Shown here in pieces: positions 9,009 through 12,517 of a stretch of DNA of 12,517 bases. The notes beneath the pieces are model-generated. The model worked only from the letters and a program-made list of their open reading frames with translations. It was not told the DNA's origin and did no database searches. The DNA is from Lunasporangiospora selenospora (taxonomy: Eukaryota > Mortierellomycota > Mortierellomycetes > Mortierellales > Mortierellaceae), in assembly GCA_015680635.1 (NCBI GenBank), contig JAABOA010000050.1, positions 4,121 through 16,637 of the forward strand, read 5' to 3'. The translations under genes were made by a program, and so were the position numbers. The number at the start of each line of letters is the position of its first letter. Within the stretch, counting starts at the first letter, position 1.

Positions 9009-9269
9009 ATGAAGGTTAAACCAGTCGTAGCAATCGCTGCGGTTGGCATTAATGTGGCTAGTGCAATTCAAGTCAGGTACACTAGCATGAGCAGATCGGA
9101 AGACTTTTTGGTGACCAAAGAACTTTGTGACAAGTTGGGACGAAGAATGGAGCACCTGTGGCCAAAAGCTCGATACTTTTGCGTTCTTTGTGATAATAAC
9201 GGTGAGGATGATTCTCTCACAGCACGTTGCTACAAGATAGACCCCGTCAGTGAGGCCATTCGGTGGTAA
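9009..9269 (+). CDS. Predicted small secreted protein, 86 residues, four cysteines
   Basis: The N terminus is a good signal peptide: MKVKP, a hydrophobic core VVAIAAVGINV, and an ASA cleavage site after residue 19. The mature part is about 67 residues with cysteines at 40, 58, 61 and 74, including a CVLC pair, and ends in tryptophan. I recognise no family. It shares length of signal peptide, strand and size class with the gene at 7513, but the mature sequences do not visibly align. Its codons are A/T-ending and unoptimised, unlike that gene. An AATAAA lies at 9387-9392, about 118 bases after the stop. A longer 178-codon ORF is open on the opposite strand (9284-8748). I prefer this strand because of the signal peptide and cysteine pattern. 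Confidence 0.55.
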   Translation: MKVKPVVAIAAVGINVASAIQVRYTSMSRSEDFLVTKELCDKLGRRMEHLWPKARYFCVLCDNNGEDDSLTARCYKIDPVSEAIRW

Positions 9270-9760
9270 AACACCCCCGTGCAATATTTACACTAGTGGC
9301 CTGTGTCGTTGTTGGGTCTTAAGTATGTTCTCTGCCAGTTGCCTTTCACTCTCCACTAAAGTGTAGCTTAGGTATCGAGCAATGAAAATAAACAGATCCT
9401 CATTAATGTATACCCGAAACCAAACCCCACCCCCTCTCCCCTTAGGGCCTCGATGCTATACGCTGAACTATCCTTGATCTATCCATTTACAGCTCTCAGA
9501 TTGAGGTACCCACCACACAATCTCTTTATCAGTTCTATCCAGTCTGTCGCCTTTTCTCATCAGCCTATCGCTCATATCCTCACAGCGTTTCGATCCTTTC
9601 TATCTGTCACAACTGCCCTATTGTCTTTCCACTCCGGCAGGATTCCTGTCCATCCTGCCCATCCTCCCTCATTTGATTTCAACCTGTTGCCGTCCGCTGA
9701 TTCAAGTCGCAGCTTGTCGATCACCTCTCTCACTCATCTCTTTTAACCAACCATCCCAGC
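9270..9760. other. Pyrimidine-rich spacer, no recognised gene
   Basis: The plus strand is C/T-rich, including a C-rich tract at 9424-9442. A 97-codon plus-strand ORF (9453-9746) is explained by low purine content, since stop codons need purines. It has S/P/L-rich low-complexity content and no domain. Confidence 0.4.
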
Positions 9761-9902
9761 AGCAAAGATTGAATCTCTGTAGAGAGCCGACATTGAAGGA
9801 TAAAAAAGCAACGTCGCTATGAACGCTTGACTGCCAAACCACAGTGTGTTGACCTCTGAACACCTTGTTTAATGTCAAAACAAACTGAATATTGACAAAG
9901 TT

Positions 9903-10622
9903 ACCTGGTTGGTAAAGTCCGTCAGTCCAGTCTAATTGTCCTGCCAAAGACTCTGACATATCTTTTGTGACTCGTCGAGAATCCTCCAAGATTTCACCTT
10001 TGGCACTGATAACACCGAAATTTGGTTCTGTCTGGCGTCTTTTTGTGGCGACAACGTTTCGGCTATTATTCAGGCTAGAAAATATCTCTAGGATAAAGTT
10101 CATGATATTTCCAAGCCGTGGAGGTTAGAGTGAAAGACTCAATGGGCCTTTTGCATGATGGCCATGGCTGTAGCGGGTGGCCACCATTCGACAGCTTCAT
10201 TAAACGCTTTCCGCAACCGTGCATCCTGTGACCACTCGCGAATGGTACGAAGCCTCGCAGTAGCAGGAGAAGGGGCTCTGGTAGGGAGTCTCTGTCGTCA
10301 TTTGTGCTAGCGACTTGTGATGACAGGAACACAAATTTTCGGAAGGACTCTAGTGCATGCTCCTTTGTCACAAGTTGGTCTGATGGAGCCGGGGCTTGCT
10401 CATCATAAGGTACAAAGTCCCTTAGGGCCTCGGAAACGATTTCCTTGGAGGATCTGGTATATGTGCCTAGTCGTTTTGGCCGATTCAGGATAGGAGCTAT
10501 CCTGGACATCAGGTTCCCAACGACAAGTGGGCCAAGGATTCTTCAAGTGTACCATGCGAGGAAATACGATGAATACATTTCCAGATTGCCATTGTATCAT
10601 TAATTTGGTTGTCGCGGTTCAT
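9903..10622 (-). pseudogene. Probable broken gene of unknown family
   Basis: A convincing start lies at 10622 (CTACCAAA-ATG, reading MNRDNQINDTMAIWKCIHRI) with an A/T-rich GATAAAAAAG box upstream. The frame closes at 10509. Coding-like sequence continues in another frame (about 10545-10270, with SSKEIVSEALRDFVPYDEQ). It shifts again at about 10300-10260 to a frame carrying ARLRTIREWSQDARLRKAFN and VEWWPPATAMAIMQKAH, and meets an in-frame TGA at 10141. After that stop VFHSNLHGLEIS reads on. A third frame then gives LNNSRNVVATKRRQTEPNFG up to CCAG|GTAACT at 9904. No canonical introns explain the first shifts. I read it as a decayed gene; an intron-rich gene with weak splice sites is the alternative. 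Family unknown. Confidence 0.45.
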
Positions 10623-11005
10623 TTTGGTAGGGGATGGGTTGTACTAAAAAGAATAGTTGGTGCAAAATAAAACAAGGTGGAGCTCTTTTTTATCGCTCCA
10701 TTTCTTTTGCGACCGTAAAGGCACAGGTTCAAAAGAATGGCTGGCAAGCGACCAAGCTGACGTGAATTGATGTGAATTGACAATCATTTGTTGGCACAAA
10801 CAGTCCAATGGGTCAGAAAGAGCATGTTTGCTGTTGATCTAATGTGTAGCCCAAAAAAATACGGCGCCTTGGTACCTGAGACCACGATGATGACCATGAT
10901 GCCGGTTACCATGATGATGGTATTGACCATGACAATGCCGCGCAGCTAATGTTCATCCCATGTCAACAAGGCCTCTTCTGAGAGGATTCGGGAGAGTGTT
11001 TCCTA
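10623..11005. other. Spacer with short direct repeats
   Basis: Holds the presumed promoter side of the broken minus-strand gene. A two-copy 10-mer, CGTGAATTGA TGTGAATTGA, lies at 10761-10780. ACCATGATG repeats within a GATGAT-rich run lie at 10882-10935. No gene is seen. Confidence 0.5.
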
Positions 11006-11277
11006 TGAGTCGAGTAGAGTCGAGTTTATGGCCTAACTCAACTCATGAGTTCAAGAGTCCAAAAACGCTTCGACTCAATTCAACTCGTGGTTATGCGAGT
11101 CGGGAAAGGTTTGATATCAACTCATGAGTTGAAAAAAGATCTCATCTCGACTCTGGGCATCTACGACCCTGTAAAGTGAGCCGACCCACTACAACTCAAC
11201 TTACCATGAGTTCAAGAATTGAGTTCAAATCAACTCACATTTTGAGTAGAGTCAGGGAGTTGGTGAGTCGAGTTGAA
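11006..11277. repeat. Cluster of GAGTCGAGT repeats and AACTCATGAGTT palindromes
   Basis: GAGTCGAGT occurs at 11007-11015, 11017-11025 and 11265-11273. Opposite-strand forms (CGACTC) lie at 11071-11076 and within 11146-11153. AACTCATGAGTT (11040-11051) is a 12-bp palindrome and TCAACTCATGAGTTGA (11117-11132) a 16-bp one. TGAGTT/AACTCA (11220-11225 and 11232-11237) form a hairpin with a six-base loop. The flanks lack this pattern. It looks like a small repeat element or a foldback array and has no coding capacity. Confidence 0.75.
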
Positions 11278-11309
11278 GAACACTAACTTGAACAGATAAG
11301 CTGGACTTT

Positions 11310-11325
11310 GACAACTTGACAACTT
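11310..11325 (+). repeat. Two-copy 8-mer tandem repeat
   Basis: GACAACTT is repeated twice without a gap, just outside the palindrome cluster. Confidence 0.6.
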
Positions 11326-11340
11326 TATTGCGCAAAAAAA

Positions 11341-11390
11341 CCTCTCTCTCTCTCCTTCTCTCCCTCTCTCCCCCCCTCTCTCTCCCATTG
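11341..11390 (+). repeat. CT-rich low-complexity tract
   Basis: About 50 bases consisting almost wholly of C and T (CTCTCT, CCCCCC), following an A7 run. It is a simple repeat. The remainder up to 11660 is A/T-rich 3' flank of the transporter gene with no other gene seen. Confidence 0.8.
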
Positions 11391-11660
11391 CTCATCATCC
11401 TCTACTCCTTTGATATTTACTTTTGAGAGGTGCCTTTACTTAGCTTGGATCAAGAAAAAAAAACAATCCTGGAACTTCTCATCGTTTGGGTACTCTCCCA
11501 AACATAACTGGTACCCAAAGTCTATGCATTCATGATATTACGAATCGAATTTATTCGCCAAAAAATATTGTGCTCTGCTTGATTCTTTTGTGGATACTAT
11601 ATTTAAGTGCGCTATATATGACAACAGATTTGTTTCTGTCTATTACAAACTTGAGTTCCT

Positions 11661-12517
11661 TTACTTTGATTTCCGATGCTCTGGAGCATGTGAAGTCTCA
11701 TAGTCGACATGGACAAAGGCCCTCTCGACATTAGGCAAAGCCTCAAGCTTGATCTACAATATTATTCACAAAGAGTAATAAAGGAGATCATAGATCAGTA
11801 TCTAGTGCGTGTTGTGACTACTAGTTGACTTTGCTCATCGAAACCATTATCCTAGCCATGGAGCGCATCTTACCTGAAGACTCTCACTGATGTCATGGCT
11901 CTCTCGCAGAGGCGTCTCAGGGCTCATCACGACATCGACCTCAACAAATAGGTTGTTGCCGGCATGATAGGCAGTGCAAGTGTCCACTTGTAGGATCTGG
12001 CGGTGGTGGGTCAAGGCTTTTTGAACCAATAGTTTTGTTCTGTTAGCGCTTGTATATTTTCTGAACCATTCAATTTACAAAGAAAAAGAGACTATTTTGG
12101 CTTTGTTACTTGAGAAACTTACAGATATAGGTGAGCTTTTTCAGGAATGAAGGGTCGGCTGTTTTGCCAACAATAAGCTGAATTTGTTCTATCATCAGAA
12201 AGAGCCGGCAAAGTTGTCTCAAAAGAATTAGATATCCACGCCCATCTTCCTACATAAGCTTACAAGATAAACACAGGTAGGTATTTACCATGGGCAGTCC
12301 ACACCCAGGAACGCAGAATAATGAGAGACACAACAATAGCACCGGCGGGATCCAACCACCAGCTGAAACGACTCATCAGCGATGCAAAGAGACCGAATCC
12401 ATTGACAAGGAGATCATTTCTGTGATCCATTGCTAGGATGTTGGCCGTGTTATACTGGGAAACGGATTTGCAGTAGAGGTAGAGGAAGAACTTGCTTCCT
12501 ATAATGAACAAGGACAA
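11661..12517 (-). CDS. Cation diffusion facilitator metal transporter, probable Mn type, 5'-partial
   Basis: CDF proteins export divalent metals from the cytosol, into organelles or out of the cell, by proton exchange. Only the C-terminal 176 residues are in the window. Exons are >12517-12289, 12188-12123, 12016-11874 and 11753-11661 (stop TAA 11661-11663). Introns of 100, 106 and 120 bases all keep frame. The first fragment covers the end of TM4, TM5 with the metal site DHRND (fragment residues 31-35, D-x-x-x-D) and TM6 (WWLDPAGAIVVSLIILRSW). HEQIQLIVGKTADP follows across a splice. The cytoplasmic ferredoxin-like domain then runs VDTCTAYHAGNNLFVEVDVV, PLRESHDISESLQ, LEALPNVERAFVHVDYE. D-x-x-x-D rather than H-x-x-x-D on TM5 fits the Mn-CDF subgroup. 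The second acceptor is AAG rather than CAG/TAG but follows a CTAAC branch site. Substrate is inferred. Confidence 0.94.

Noticed and set aside
9453-9746. 97-codon plus-strand ORF
   Set aside because: The DNA is pyrimidine-rich, which removes stop codons by composition. The product is low-complexity with no start context or domain.
11006-11277. CRISPR array or terminal inverted repeats of a transposon
   Set aside because: Repeat spacing is irregular with no unique spacers, the context is eukaryotic, and the outer GAGTCGAGT copies are in direct and not inverted orientation.
11486-11734. 82-codon plus-strand ORF
   Set aside because: It overlaps the last exon of the metal transporter in antisense and is otherwise A/T-rich flank.

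Overview
This is a nuclear fungal sequence. Protein-coding genes are interrupted by short introns of about 80-130 bases with GT...AG ends and CTAAC-like branch points, intergenic spacers are long and full of A/T homopolymers, and there are no bacterial signals. The two recognisable housekeeping genes and the intron style suggest a filamentous fungus, possibly an early-diverging one such as Mucoromycota/Mortierellomycotina. That placement is inference and not proven by the sequence.

Left end (1-2600): a complete four-exon gene on the minus strand (312-2378) encodes the YL1/VPS72 (SWC2) subunit of the SWR1-type chromatin remodeler. All three introns can be placed to the base, giving a 581-residue protein.

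Left-centre (2600-7150): about 4.5 kb with no gene I can name. It contains coding-like fragments around 2630-3180, a two-copy 70-bp tandem duplication at 4611-4750, a short stem with telomere-like arms at 6018-6041 and a 46-codon ORF at 6871-7011.

Centre (7150-9400): an accessory-looking stretch on the plus strand. A strong TATA box (7304-7310) precedes a 97-residue secreted protein with eight cysteines (7513-7806), which has the C-ending codon bias of a highly expressed gene. It is followed by a possible two-exon ORF (8050-8557) and a second small predicted secreted protein with four cysteines (9009-9269). Both secreted proteins look like small effector-type or antimicrobial-type proteins. 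I recognise neither family.

Right-centre (9400-11400): a broken minus-strand gene (about 9903-10622) whose coding-like reading moves between frames and meets an in-frame stop, then a 270-bp cluster of GAGTCGAGT direct repeats and AACTCATGAGTT-type palindromes (11006-11277), then a CT-rich tract.

Right end (11661-12517): the 3' part of a minus-strand cation diffusion facilitator metal transporter. Four exons are resolved and the 5' part lies beyond the window. Its D-x-x-x-D metal site points to the manganese-type subgroup. No operon-like arrangement exists and the two housekeeping genes are functionally independent.
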